Assembly: GCA_026225945.1 (NCBI GenBank)
Contig: JAMJFZ010003746.1
Location: 2,139,501-2,203,500 of the forward strand
Length of the DNA: 64,000 bases
From: Cricetomys ansorgei
Lineage: Eukaryota; Chordata; Mammalia; Rodentia; Nesomyidae
Reading direction: 5' to 3'
Both the position numbers and the translations under genes were made by a program. Numbering within the stretch: position 1 is the stretch's first letter; every line of letters begins with the position of its first letter. The notes beneath the pieces are model-generated. The model had not been told where the DNA came from. It ran no database searches and worked only from the letters and a program-made list of their open reading frames with translations. Shown piece by piece: positions 27,877 to 41,120 of the stretch.

Positions 27877-30051
27877 ACCAGACATCAAGAGCAACATTCT
27901 CCCATGCAATCTGTATGGACCAACACACATTTACACACAGAGAGCACAGGAGACATTACCATGGGTTTCTGTAGAGTGACTAAACCAAGCAAACTTCCCT
28001 TTCTTCTGATCAAGCAAGCCCGCTGGAGCGCCTCCTTTCACAGACAAGATGGCCAGTGTCCAGATCGGGGACAAGACGTCAACAGAGAACACACAATCAG
28101 CACAGGCAGAAAAAAACAAACAAACAAACAAACCCCAGTTCTTACATAGAACTCTTCTAACTCTAAAAATTAACTAAAAACAATGAAAAGCATAAACCAG
28201 ACACAGAAAAAAGCGTAACAAAATCCGGTCAAAACCCTGAATTGACAACATAAACCAAAGGATGAACCCTTACATAAAGCAAGCGGTGGACTCTGGAAGA
28301 GGCTCCCAACTACCCTGGCACAGGCAGCTGCAGACCCGGGGAAGAGACTTCCCGGAAGGTTGCTCTTTGTCTCTGTGTCACCTGAGTAGGGGTGTCCTTT
28401 CACAGATTTAAGTAGGTTAGATCAATTTTAAGATTTAACAGATTTAAGTGCTAAGATCAAGCTAGTGCCTGAATCCTGCCCCTGCTACTGGCTAGGTGGC
28501 TCAGCTCCTCCCTTACGGGGGCCATAAATGCCAGCTAAGTGGGCCTCAGGACTGCCTTCCCACTCATCTCTGGATAGTATCATTTATCTATTGGCCTACG
28601 TGCCCCCTTGTGTAGCTCGGTCACTGTGTCTCATTCGGCAAGGAGCTATCCTTGCTTTGGTTACCAAGCAATGCGGCAGTCCCGGTGACATCCTAAGCAC
28701 ATATGCACCTGCCTTACTTCAGTTTTCACAGGAGCTTACTTTGTTTTATTTTGTATGCACAAAGCATGAAATTCATATACAGTACATTTCACATTCTGTT
28801 TTCTTTTGAAGAGGGGTAACCTGAGCGTCTGGTTCAAGTACAGAATAACTTAATTGTCTTTGGAATCCACTTTCCATCAGAGTTAAGCTTCCTGTGCACA
28901 GAGAGCCTTAGGCTCTTCTCATGTCTGGGCTTAACTGAGGAGGAAGAAGCTAAAGGGAAGAGTGAAGGATCCCCTACTGCATGGAAGCAGGACAGTCTGT
29001 GCTACGCGGTGGCCCGAGGTCCTGAGAGCCGGTGCTTTAGCTAACCCCCCGGGAAGGGTGTTTAACTTGATAACGCTCAAGCTGCGTGCCTCTGCGAAGC
29101 CACAGAGCAGCTGTTGGAAGTAAAGTGATGGCATGTACAGATCACAGCTTCCTAAGGAGGAGCGGCAGTGGGCAGAGGTAGGACGCTAGCAGACAGTCCC
29201 TCAAGAAAGTGTGTGCTCTGATGCGGAACAGGCAAGTGGCCCCATGTGGTGGAGGGAAGGCTGGGAAGGGAACATCTTTCATGCTAGTCTCCTGCAACTC
29301 AGATCACAGCCGATGAACTTTCTTGTTAGTGGGGATTCGGAAGTCTGACTCCTCCTTACTTTTGCCAATCTATAGGAAGGTACGTGTCTCCAGTGTACTT
29401 ATCTTCAAACCGCAGTGGAGAATAAACAGGGACTCTCAAATCAGCTCAGGGGCTTCTCTTTCTTCTTCTCAAAAGTCCTACCCAAATCAAGCACCAGAAG
29501 TGGGTTGGTCCCCTGCCCTTCTGGAGAGGTGCATTTGAGAACAAGAACTTGCTTTAGCAAGGACGAGAGCCCTGCGAGGGCTGGGCTCTCTGCGGAGGTG
29601 CGAACGGAGACAGAAGGCTGCCTGTCACCAAGCCTCCCTGCGCTCCGCAGTTGGTGCGAGGGCACGAGGGCTCTGGTCAGTGGCTCAGAGCTCAAAGACC
29701 TGTCAATCAGCAGCAGCAGCCAGCATTCAGCTTGACAAGAGTGTCACATCTTGTTTGATTTTGGAAATGACTGTATGATAACTTTAAAAGCCCTAAGAAG
29801 AGCCCACTACATATGGGGATAATACAGCTGAAAATGAGGTTTGTCAGTAAAGGACGGGCAGTAGAGTGACAGCTGCTGTTTGAGGGGGACTTCCAGGGAA
29901 TGAAGTGCTCAAGTTGCTTAGGTCTAGAATCACACTTATCTCACAGGGAAGCTGGCTGAGAGATGGGGAGGAACTCAGGGGTCAGAGGTCGCCCCGCTCC
30001 AATGTGATTGTGTCTCTGCAGACAAGGTAAGAATATACCCTTTGTAAAACA

Positions 30052-30053
<2 letters not shown>

Positions 30054-30082
<29 letters not shown>
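30054..30082 (+). repeat. (TG)n microsatellite
   Basis: A pure run of about 14 TG units at the tail of a reversed B3 SINE. Confidence 0.98.
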
Positions 30083-30358
30083 ATTTGTATGGGGGTGTGT
30101 ACTTGTTTGTGTGTGTGCTGTTATAGACTGTGTGGTCAGGGGTCAATCTCAAGTGTCCACTGGGACCTGAGGTTTACCACTTTGGCTGGGACGGTTGGTG
30201 AGAAAGCCTCACGTGTCCACTGGTCTCTGCCTCCCCAGCACTGGACTACAAATCCTTATCACCAAGCGCAGCTTTAGGTGCAGGTGCTGGGGACCAAGCT
30301 CAGGTCCCCATGGTTGCGTGGCAAACGCTTTACTGGCCGAGCCAACTCAGCAGCCCAA
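30083..30358 (-). mobile_element. B3-type SINE, reversed, with TG tail
   Basis: After a TG run the plus strand gives TCTGCCTCCCCAGCACTGGA, GGTGCTGGGGACCAAGCTCA, GCAAACGCTTTACTGGCCGA and GCCAACTCAGCAGCCC, the reversed full-length B3 layout. Confidence 0.82.
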
Positions 30359-30640
30359 CACGATGACGTTTTGAAGGAAGATACTGAGGGAGCAGCCTGG
30401 AGATGAAGCTCATTTTCTGACTTTACTTCTAATCTGACTTTTCTTACTATCACCAAAATGTGGATCTCTGGGATTTGGGGAGGAAGACAAGCAAACATAA
30501 AAAGACAAAAATAAAGATGTCTTAAGGAAACAACCCATAGCTGTCAGTGCGAGCGATGGGTGGCACCCCTGTTTTCTTAAGTTACAGCAGCAATGGCTAA
30601 AACGAGTTGTATAGACACCACTCTTTCTTAGTTATTTAAC

Positions 30641-30736
30641 ACACGGGGTCCTGCTCTGCTGCCAGGATGCCTGAACTCCTGAACTTAAAGAATTCTTCTT
30701 CAGCCTCCCAGATCACTAGGAGCAACCACGCCCACT
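30641..30736 (-). mobile_element. Old 7SL-type SINE relic, reversed
   Basis: The plus strand runs from GGGTCCTGCTCTG through CCTGAACTCCTGAACTTAAA to TTCAGCCTCCCAGATCACTA and ends near ACCACGCCC. This is a reversed, diverged B1 or B4-type body. Confidence 0.6.
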
Positions 30737-32232
30737 TTGGCAATATCTTGTCAACAGCTGGTTTATCCCTGAATTAGTATGTTCTAACCCCCACCCCTCT
30801 AAACATCTTCTCTCGGTAGCCATTCTTGCTTGAATAGCTTGGTAGTCTGTTTTTGAGTCTCAGGAGTTATTGTCTCTTCTCAGCTTGCTTTGAGAACAAC
30901 TGGGTAGATGCAGTAGAAACTGTAATAAATTATAATAGTCTCCACATACAATTTCTCCATGAGATAATGTGGAGACCACACAATAATATATCCAGGGGAG
31001 GTGTGTTAGATCTGAGCTATTGTCCAGACTGGAGTTTCCTGGCATGTTTGGGTTTGTAAACCCTCTGAAGTCTTATCCACTGAGCTCTGGGGCTCCACCA
31101 TGAGACACCATGTGGTGTTTTTGAAGTATGGTGGCACAGCTCTCCTGGCAGCTATTCTGTAGCTACGGTCAACAAGGAGGCTTATAGCCCAGAGCCTGCA
31201 CGTTCCCCTATAGGAACCCAACTCCCCATAGAGATACAGCTTGCCTCTGGACAGATCTTCATGAAACAAATCCCCACTGGCAAAGCTGATCCAGACTGGG
31301 CCAGTGGATTGACACCCATGTTTCTCTTAAAAAGAAATTAGATCTTGTTCAGCTACCACAACATTAACATAATGTAATCTGTGAACGATGGACAGATGCA
31401 TCCACATGAGAAAAAGAAAGAAAAAGAAAAAAATTACTCAGAGGGAGTCTGACAAAAGTTTGAGAGTTAAAGCAACTTGTGTTTTGGTAAAGGAAGATGT
31501 CAGCATGGTCACTTAGCAAAGAACTTTTTGGGAGGTCCTTCCTTTTCTTTCTCCTTTCTCCACCTCAAGCCTTGGACGAGATGCAGGGAGAAGCATCCAT
31601 CCTGTCTCAGATGTCCCTATGGATTCTTACAGCCTAAGAGGCACCAGAGAGTGTGAAATGAATTTGGGGAGAAAGATGAAATATGCTGAATTCTGAGACC
31701 TTTGGGTCCCTCAAGCATCTCTGGCTTTGTCCCAGGTGTGGGGGATCCCTAAGGTCTTCACATGATATCAGCAGGGAGAGCCACCTTCTCATGAGCCTTG
31801 CAAAGAAAAATATTGTCTCCATTTTCCAATGTAGCTGCTAGGCTATTATCCAAACTGAGAGAACTCATTTGCTACTTTTGATCCTTCACCTTCCCTGTTG
31901 AGAAGGAGGTACCACACCAATGTAGACATTACTGGCAGTGGCTGAAGGTGTTTGGAAGCCATCCTAAATTTCCTCATGAGGCTGAATTCTGGCAGGAGTC
32001 CTAGGGTGACTTGGCATCCAGCCTGCTGGGCAGTGTGGCTCAGGCCCATCCATTCCTATGTGGAGCCTTGCCATTTACTTGGCCAGAGGCCCATTTTATT
32101 AGATTTCTATATTAAAAATGGTATAGCTAGCATTTATTCCCTCAAAGTACTAAAAACTGTATGGCTAGCAAACAAAAGAATTTCTGGTGCCCTGCCTTAC
32201 AGACTCTACTCCCTTTAACTTGGCCATCCCAT

Positions 32233-32625
32233 CTGTTGTGGGTTGAATTATGTCCCCTGGAAACTCTCATGCTGATATCTTAAACCCTCTTCCTAGAATG
32301 GATTCTTTTAGGAGACAGGGTCTTTAAATATGTACTTTAGTTAAAATGAGGTCACAAGGGCCAGCTCCTAATCTAACATGACTTGTCTCCTAATAAAAAG
32401 AAGACATTAGACAGAGACAACAAGGACCACGGAAAGATACAGGGTGAAGACAGCACCTATAAGCCCACGGGAGAGAGGCCTACAATGAACCTCTTCCCTC
32501 ACAGTCTCCAAGAAGCCAGCCTGGTCTGCACCTAGATCTCAGATTCCAGCCTCCAGAATCAGGAACAATCCGTTTCTGTCATATGAGTCTGCGGTTCTTT
32601 ATTAGGCAGCCTAGGCTAGATACTA
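32233..32625 (+). mobile_element. MaLR/MLT1-type LTR relic
   Basis: It begins TGTTGTGGGTTGAATTATGT then CCCCTGG, has AATGAGGTCACAAGGGCCAG and ATTCCAGCCTCCAGAATCAG, and ends TCTGCGGTTCTTTATTAGGC then AGCCTAGGCTAGATA. The layout matches an old solitary MaLR-class LTR. No coding remnant is next to it. Confidence 0.6.
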
Positions 32626-33116
32626 CCTGCTTCTATTCGTCCTGAAGGGTTCTCCAGGAAAGCTGGGCTGCCCCGCGGCTGTCCCTGGAAGCACTGTCAC
32701 ACTGCTGGGCTGGACTTCTGTCCAGATGGCGTCACTCAGCATCCATCCCTTCTCCTGAGAGGGTCTGGTCCCTCCACACATATTCTGTAGCTCAGCAAGT
32801 TAATCCAAGTCTAGCCTGCCACTTGTTTCTGTGAATAAAGTTTTACTGGTCCCAGAAGTGGCCGTCTCCCTGATGCTGTTTATTGGCTGCTTCACGTTAG
32901 AGACAGAGCTGAAGACCTGCAGGAGACACTGCAGGGCCTGCACAGCCGGGAAAACATCCTGGTTGGACTGTCACAGGCAGTGCCGACACTCTATTCACCA
33001 TTCTTGCGGGCCCAGTTCCAGACTCTGGTGGCTTCTGGAGCCATCCACTGTTCACAGAGTGCTTCCTTCTCATCTCCTAGGACACTTGTGTCTCTGATAT
33101 TAGGTTAAAAACTTTA

Positions 33117-33270
33117 GCCAGGAGGTGGTGGTGCACGCCTTTAATCCCAGCACTCGGGAGGCAGAGGCAGGCGGTTCTCTGAGTTTGAGGCCAGCCTGGT
33201 CTACAGAGTGAGTTCCAGGATAGCCAGAGTTACAACAGAGAAACCCTGTCTAAATAAATAAATAAATAAA
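33117..33270 (+). mobile_element. B1 SINE with AAAT-repeat tail
   Basis: It shows the B1 body GCCAGGAGGTGGTGGTGCAC, CTTTAATCCCAGCACTCGGG and CCAGCCTGGTCTACAGAG, followed by a tail that has become an (AAAT)n run. No clear target duplication is visible. Confidence 0.93.
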
Positions 33271-35411
33271 ACCCTGATGATAGTTTTTGTTCTACCCTCT
33301 ATCAACCACAGGACTTCAGGTAAGTTATTCAATTTTTCTAACTCACATTTCCTCCTCCACTGAGGATATTATTTCCTCAAGGATCTTCTGTTATGGGTTA
33401 AGTGAAACCATATTTGTAAAAAGAGCATGGTAAAATGGAAACTGACATACACACTTGCTAGTGTTACCAACTAATTTTAAACTGCTTTTCTTAAAGTTTG
33501 CTATTTCCCAACTATTAGATTTGTCTCCTTGAGTACAACCAGATCTTCTCGAGGCTAGGGACTTCGTCTTGGAATTCTCTGAGCTCACAGTTTGATTTTA
33601 TGGAACCACAGTAGCAGGGTTGGCACCGTAGTTGTCTTCATGTTTCTAAACGCTGCCTGTGTGTCCCTAACACTGTGGACTCCAGAAAGCTGATCTTTGT
33701 ACCCCCATATTAGAGGCCCTTTTTCTAAGGCTGGCCAGTGAGAAGCACTAGCAAGAGTCGGTGGGAAGGTCAGAGGAGATGGGGCTCTTACTCTCCTACC
33801 TCTGGGCACAGGCCATACTGGTTGCATCTTGCTGTCACGGGCCAAGGGTCTGTCCACATGGTCCACCACAAAGATACTCTCTGCTTCTAGAAACTGCTCT
33901 CTCCTTTGTACCTGTAGCTCAGGTACAGGTACCCGTACTGCTACTCTAGGGTGCTGCCCTGTCTTTCTTGAACCCTGACTATATCTTTATCAAAATCTCC
34001 TTAAGCCACTGGCATAAAGGCACTGTGGGGACCCTTAGGGTGCCATGGAACAACATTAATCCACAGTTACAATCCAATGGGAGATAGGTGCCTGAGGGGA
34101 GAGCTGGAACAGGGCAGAGGATGGATGGCCAGCTTGCTCAAGTCCACACTGTGAAGGGTGGCTCTTTGTGGTGCAGGGCTGTACAACCCAGCCAGAAAGG
34201 AGGCCAATGTCCCAGCTGTGGGTGCTTCTCTAGTGACTCTGGGGGGAGCAGTGGCATATCCCAGGTGATGGCCTCTTCTCTTGCAGAATCGATACTCGTG
34301 ATCATCATTTTTCTAGGACTGACAAATCAAACACACAGCCAGAGATCTCACACTGTGTAGGTTTGCGCCCACCTTGAAATCTAGAATCTGCTGTCTCTGG
34401 GACACATCAAGGTACTCCTGGCCCTGGATACTAAATAGCCCCAGAGCACCGGAACGTTGCATGAGAAGCTGAAGTCCTGTGCACTTCACCTCTTATGTGA
34501 GTGGATTATCTACCCGGTGAGTGAAAGGCCTTCTAAGGAGAGAATGGTTAGTAAAAACACAAGGAAGAAAGAATGGAGGCAGAGAGAGAAACAAGGTACC
34601 AGGTGACAGCACTTCCAGAACCTTCTCAATCACTTCCCGTTGGTCAGCCCACGTCCAGCCGAGCTTGCTCCACATAAGCAGTTAAGACCAGGCTGATTTT
34701 AAGCCAACAAGGTAAATATAAAACAAGATGAAGCATTACGAAGCCAAGCAAAGAGGCCTCGCCTATTAAAATGGAGCAATACAGGGTATGATGCGCCAAC
34801 AACATAACCATTGCTGCTGCTGCTCCCTGGGAAGAGGCATGAATGGCTGCCCTGGATTTGCAACTACAACCCTAGGAAGAAAACCGAGGTTGCTGCAATC
34901 CCAGCAGGTCATCAGCATCCAGAACTCCAAGCAGAAAATTCCTCTCCCCCATGATGGCACTGGGGCTGGTGGAGGGCGAAATAGCAGGAGGTGGGGAGGG
35001 AGCTCAGCTGCATCAGACAAGCTGCTGAATGTGGGTGCACGGCTCTCCTTTCCTCTCCCACAATGCCTACTTTCACCAGGAGTGACAGGGCCTGGTACAG
35101 CTCATCTGCAACCCAAAGGGATGCAGCACAGATCCTCTGCACACGAGTAGAATGGCCCTTTGTGGGCTCCTGTGTGAACCCAGTTATTTTGAGCATAAAG
35201 TTCTTCCTAGACTAGAGGAGGTATTTTTCCAGTTACCCAGGCTTAGCAGAATGTGTCACCCATCTGGTATGATACGAAAGAAAAGAGAAAGATTATGTGT
35301 GCCCTTAACCCTTCTCTAGCTTGGCCCAGAGGTACCTCATATGATGTCACATGTCTATCTTAGGCTTTGTCCCTGACGGTGTATAAGATCATAGCTTCTG
35401 TCTTAATCCCA

Positions 35412-35600
35412 ACAGTCCAGTTTCTGAGCATTTGCCATACGCTAGCCTCTCTTTCATGTTTCACACGTATGAGCTGAGAACACCAAGACTGAGGTATTAT
35501 AGGGGCCCATTTTATAGATGAGGAAACCAAGGCTTGGAATTCAATCACTGGTCAAAGCAAGCAGCTAATGATGACCCAGGAATTTAAAGTCAGGTAGATC
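35412..35600 (+). mobile_element. MIR SINE
   Basis: CTGAGCATTTGCCATACGCT, CCCATTTTATAGATGAGGAA, ACCAAGGCTTGGAATTC and AGCAAGCAGCTAATGATGAC follow the MIR order. Confidence 0.78.
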
Positions 35601-36624
35601 TGGTGACAAGTCTCCTCTTGGTCACTGTGTATACTGGATGAACTGATTTTCTGATCATCAAAGGGTGGTCCTGCAGGTGCCCAGGCCACTGAAGGAGAAG
35701 CCTCTTATTTGACGACCCTGTGGCAGCTTCAATGCCAGCAGCTCTGAGCCAACCGAGAATACAGGAAGCAGAGCACCATGAGCTTTGGAGCCAGAGGTCT
35801 GTATCTGAGACCCACATTCTTCAGGCAAAGCCACTGACAGGATATAGAGTCCTGGTCACAGTGGGTAGGACTAAGAAAGGGTCTTCAAGGAAGGGAGGGG
35901 AGGGTCAGATGTGTGGACTGTGGGGATGCAGATGCTAGGAGCTGTGTAATAGCACCAGGGCCCCTTGGGAAAATCCAGTCTGCTCTGTTGTTGCTTCTAG
36001 CACTGTGGGACTAATAACTGTAAGGATAACTGGTGGAAAGGGGGCAAGTTGGGAATGATCAGCCATAGAGACCGACTAGATTGGTGGGAGGGGTGGGAGG
36101 GAGGGGAAGAGGGGGAGGGGCTGGCCTAGCATTCTATAGCCACAGCAGGAGAGTGAAGCTGCAGCATCAGGAGCCTCACTGAGATGCAGTACTGTATCCG
36201 CCTGGTGCTTCCATTGGCCACTGTGGGACCAATGCCGGAAAGGCAGGGATGCTTTCAAAAGCATAACCCCTAACGGGAACAGGAGGCAGATAGATGAGAA
36301 GGCAGAGAGAGCAAAGCAATTAGTGTGAGTAATTAACCATGCAAACATAATTAACAGTGCCATCAACAGCACAGCACCTCAGACTGACACAGGGAAGTCA
36401 CAGAGCTACAGACATGAGGATAAGAGGAGTGCCCTATATTCGTAAGTGCCTAGAACTTTCCTCTTTGCAGCTGCCTGATCCTCAGTCAGGAAACTGCCGG
36501 CGATTCTCTACATGATAGCATTGCCTCCGTCCTGGATAAATCACACATCTGTTCAGGAACGGGGAGAGAGACAGCACCAGAGTGGTCATTCAGTGGTCTG
36601 GAAAGTCCAAGGATGTACAGAAAA

Positions 36625-36735
36625 ATTGAGCAGATCTGTATGTTATTTTACTGAGCAGGAAACTGAGATTCAAGGAGGAGAGGAAGGGGTTGTCTGGGGA
36701 CACTGACATATTGAAGCCAAGATCAGAGACCAGGG
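36625..36735 (+). mobile_element. MIR SINE fragment
   Basis: ATTTTACTGAGCAGGAAACT, GAGATTCAAGGAGG and AGATCAGAGACCAGGGCTCC match the MIR core and 3' half. Confidence 0.55.
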
Positions 36736-36894
36736 CTCCTGACTTGTTCTCCAGGACTTCTCTCCAGCCATTTTCCCCCCAATGGGCCTCCTTGCTCTGT
36801 CTCACCTGGCAAGAGATGCAGATAATGGATTTTAGGGTCCAAGAGTATATGCATGGGGGAGAACTGGTGTGTGTCTGCTAAGCAGAACATCCAA

Positions 36895-37015
36895 GCAGAT
36901 GATTTGAACTGACTTTTTCCTTCTGAAAATTGAGAGATAATCCCACCACTTTGAGAGGGTTTGATGAGGATTAAAGATAGTACAACTATGGTGAAGAGTT
37001 TAACTAGGTCGTCAG
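36895..37015 (-). mobile_element. MIR SINE fragment, reversed
   Basis: TTTGATGAGGATTAAAGATA with CTGAAAATTGAGAGATAATC on the plus strand resembles a reversed MIR. Confidence 0.45.
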
Positions 37016-37448
37016 TCATAATACTAAAGAACAAAATAGCACGTGTGGAGAACACTGGACACTATGTCTACTGAGCAATGCAAAAACAAAGTTAGGCTGA
37101 CATAGACCTTGGGGTCATGTACCTGTGTCTCAAAAGACACAGGTGGGAACGGCAGACCTCTCAGGGCCAGTCCCTAGGAATTACTGCAGCTGCCTGGTCC
37201 TTTGGGGGCTGGGCTGGGCTGGGATGCATCTCAGATGCATCCCATCCCTGCTGTCTTCTTAGCATGAAATATTCAAGAAGGCCCTGATGTGTGCTAACAG
37301 AGACTTAGCTGTGGCATGGTCCCATCCTGGGAATGCTTAAAGCCTTTTGAGAAGACTCTAAAAAGCCTCTAACTTTGGCTAACATGAAGGAGATTTAAGC
37401 ACAACAGGAAAAAGAGAGCTTCTTTAACGGCCCATTGTACCTCTTGAA

Positions 37449-37539
37449 TTTTTTTCTTTTGAGACAAGGTTTGTCTATAGCTTAAAACTCGCCATTTTCC
37501 TGGCTCAGCCTCCCAAGCGTGCCTCCATACTGGGCTTGA
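37449..37539 (-). mobile_element. Truncated B1-type SINE relic, reversed
   Basis: The plus strand has a T-rich start, GAGACAAGGTTTGTCTATAG, a shortened middle, and CTCAGCCTCCCAAGCGTGCC. It matches reversed B1 with an internal deletion. Confidence 0.65.
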
Positions 37540-39265
37540 ATTATTATCACTATTTTAAAGATGAACCAAGGCTGTGCCAGAGACAGTGTTCTGCTCTCCT
37601 AGTCCGATCTCTAGCATGTCAAAAAAAGTTATTTGTGACCACCATCTGGGCTCTGCGGTGGGCCACCTGGCCTTGCCAGCGCATCAGTGAGGTCAAGTTG
37701 ACATCTTGGAAGAGTACTGCCACAGATTTCTGTGTTTTAACTAGAAAGAGATTTAGATTCTGCGAACCAGTGAGACCGGGAACAGGGCAACGCACGGCCT
37801 GAGCTCTAGCTTGGGTGTAAGTAGATTACAGTCTAAGCATATTTTTCAAAATGCAGCAATCGGGTTAGTCTAATGACAAATGTCATCCCTAACCACTGCC
37901 AGAGCAATATGCCATTTGCATTAGGAGCGATGTTTCCTGGCCAGATTAAGACATGGAAAATAATTTTTGGTTATCAACAATTCCCTTCAGTCCCACTGAT
38001 CAGATTAAACTTAGCTACGGAAAGAAGAATTTACAAATTAGATGCTGTTCTCTATTTATTACCAAAATGGTTGCTTTCCACTCCATCCAGGAGGTAGAGT
38101 GGAGATCTCATTAGGTCTCAGCTGGTGATTACTCTCACTCCATAAGTCAATCTCCTTTGCAAGCCATGAATGAAATGAGCATTACACGGAAGACCATGCA
38201 GTGGATGAAATCAAACCTCTGCACCCACTGAAGGAAGCTAGACCAGCCTTTCAAGCCCTGAATGCCTTCAGTGTCCTGCACCTAACGAAGCCGTTATCCC
38301 CATTGCTCTTTCAACCATTTGCTGACTGCCGTCCTGTCTGTCTTCCAGAGATAGAGTGGAAAGTGAACGGTTAACCTTCACATATTTGAAGAAGAAATGG
38401 AGAAAAGGAAAGGATGTGACGTGAGGCATTGGGATAGTCTTGCCCTCCCTGAGAAGCGGAAAGCTTCCGGGTAAAGAGTGGAAGATGGGAGATTAATTTA
38501 CATACCTGATTCATTATATATTCTCAGCTGGACCAAATCTGGCCTACTTTGCCTTCAGAGCTGACAGTGACGAGACAGGCCCCAGTCCCCACTCTTACTT
38601 CCTATTTTTCTCCTCGTTTGAACCAGTATTCGCTGTCCACCCATGCTCCTTGAGGCTCTCTGCTACAGCTGGGCCTACTCAGATGCTGCTTATAAGAACG
38701 GGCAGCTCAGCGCATGGATCACATAAGCCAGCGAATAGACACAAGCCACACTCGGGCAGTGCTATGCAGCAGGTACAGCAGGCACTCTGGGCTCAGCGGA
38801 GGGACGGGCAGTGCTGCGGAGGAGGGGCAGTGAGGGCAGCTGCCAAGAAGGAATAGGACGTGTTGGTCTTTGATAGAAAGAACAAGGTAGCTTTTGAGGG
38901 TACAGGCTGTCGTGCAGAGACTCCAAGTGATCCCAGAAGTCTAGGGATGGTAGGATTCTAGACTTTGTTGAGCCATGGGGGAATCTGGTTAACTAGAATG
39001 CAGGTGTGACCCAGACACCTAGGGCTGAAGCTGACATGTATCACCCAAGAGCCACGGGAGCTGATTGCCGGAGCTAGAGGGCTTGTTTGTTTCTAGCAGC
39101 TGATATTCCCCCACTCTACACCCAAGGGAGTGTGGGGAGGCAAGCTGCCAGTTAATTACTGGGTGGGACCTGAAGGGACAAGCTTCTGCTTCTCAGCCTC
39201 CTACTAGTCTTATTCCAACACAGTGTTGGGACCCCAAACTCCAAAAATTCTGTTAGAAGATGAAG

Positions 39266-39266
<1 letters not shown>

Positions 39267-39304
<38 letters not shown>
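39267..39304 (+). repeat. (GT)n microsatellite
   Basis: A pure run of about 19 units at the edge of an L1 3' UTR fragment. Confidence 0.98.
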
Positions 39305-39308
<4 letters not shown>

Positions 39309-39660
39309 CGAATTTATTCTCGAAAAATTTGTATTTGTATACACTGAAACATGATCATATCTACCCACCACTTCCCCCATCTGAATCCCACCAACCTGCT
39401 CCCCCGCCCCCAGTTTCATGTCTTATGTTTGGACAACCCATTAAGTTCAATTAGTGCTGCCCACATGTGTGAGGGTGTGAGGCCATCCACTGGAACGTGG
39501 GAAACCTACCGACGGCTGCACATTAGAAAAAGAATGACTGGCATCCAGCAACTATCACTGTCAATAGCTCTTCAGCAAGGAGTGGGGACCTGGAGAGCTC
39601 CTTTCCAAGATGGGGGTTATTCTTGCATTGCTATATTCTCACTGGGAGAGGACTTGAAAT
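39305..39660 (-). mobile_element. Rodent L1 3' UTR fragment, reversed
   Basis: The plus strand has ATTAGTGCTGCCCACATGTG, TGAGGCCATCCACTGGAACG, TGGGAAACCTACC, AAAGAATGACTGGC and TCAATAGCTCTTCAGCAAGG, the reverse complement of rodent L1 3' UTR. Confidence 0.78.
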
Positions 39661-40062
39661 CACAGGACAAGTGAAGGGACTGTGGAAATCAGGTAAATAT
39701 AGATGACTTTATACCCTCGACAGGTTCCACCCAAAGAGCTGCAGTTTTCAATAAAGCTTGGGATCTTCCTGGGAACCACGGGCACTTGTCTCATCACCAG
39801 CCACTGATGCCTTAACTCCCTCGTCCATGCAGAAGGGCAGAGTGAGCTGGGGAACCTGGCCGCAGGGAGCCTCTGCCACTGACCGACTCCCATGCCCGGC
39901 CCCTGTCCACCCTCTGCCTCTGCTGGGCAAAGAAGACATCACAAACCTTCTACTATAGCTGGACTCAGCTGAGCCCCATGACCTCTAATAAATACAGGGA
40001 GATGCTGATGAACACTCTGACAAGAAATGGGCCCTTAGTTTCTTTTCGTCCTGTGTCTGGTA

Positions 40063-40162
<100 letters not shown>

Positions 40163-40499
40163 TTTCAGAGGGCTCTCTTAACATAATAGCTGGACACCAT
40201 GGCAACAGCTCATGGATCACATGACTTGCTTGGACCCTCTGATGTGTATCTTGGATGGAGGAGGGAAATAGAAGCTCTCCCCCAGTGCCAGCCTGCCCAG
40301 CATGGACGCATGTATCTTTATAAGCAACTGACGACAGCTCTATTCTATCACTCCTAAGCAAAAAGCCAGCAGCAAATCCAGGTTGCTGAAGTAACTTCCT
40401 GGCCTCCCATGAGGTGCTCGATTTCTGAACACGGGAAGTCCTAATAGTGGGGCCTGGGGCACATTAGTTAAACTCGGTCTCGATGACTATTTTTCTTCT

Positions 40500-40900
40500 A
40501 TTATTATTAATTAAATTTGTTATGTGATAATTGTATGGAATACGTTCTAAATACTCTTACTCCCCATCTTTTCTCCCTTCTGATCCTGTCAACCCTCATC
40601 CCCACAGTCCCTTTCCTGGATTCATGTCTTTTTGTTTAGTGATCCACTGAATTCAACTGGGGCACTCCCCTGAATGACCATAGGTATGGCACAATCCAAT
40701 GGACCCTGGTGGGATCACCAGTGGGTACACAGCTGGATATAATACCACCTCCCCAAAGTCCATCAGCGGCTAATCATTCAACAGGGAAGGGATAGAGCCA
40801 CAAGAGTCCTGACCCCATTCATGACTGGCTGTAGATAGGCCTAGTGTGAACAACTACATTGCTGAGTTCATGATTAAAATGGCCTTGTCATGCCCTTGAT
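40500..40900 (-). mobile_element. Rodent L1 3' UTR fragment, reversed
   Basis: The plus strand reads TCCACTGAATTCAACTGGGG, CCCCTGAATGACCATAGG, ATCAGCGGCTAATCATTCAA and GGGAAGGGATAGAGCC. It is related to the fragment at 39305 but more diverged. Confidence 0.65.
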
Positions 40901-41120
40901 GATTTATCTGTAGTGAACGATTTTAGGGGCAGCTAGAAGTCCTATGTACAGAAATTTTAGAAAGTCTTAACCTTCTCTCCCTCTCTCTCTCTTTCTCTCT
41001 GTAGGGGTGTGTGTGTGTATGTGTGTGTGTGTAAAATAACCAAAAACAAAGAAACCTATATAAAATCAAATATATGTTTTTGGAAATGATAGACATTTAA
41101 CATTATCAAAATTCGTCTAA

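Noticed and set aside
27446..27979. Long open frames rich in CV and TH repeats
   Set aside because: They are translations of CA/TG microsatellites, not proteins. The same applies at 6687-7077, 39210-39454, 40035-40181 and 44604-45059.
28850..28935. Two strong-looking acceptors on the minus strand in intron 9 (possible exon 9*)
   Set aside because: The following sequence is open for a while, but no donor occurs at 75 bp and the frame stops before the next usable GT.
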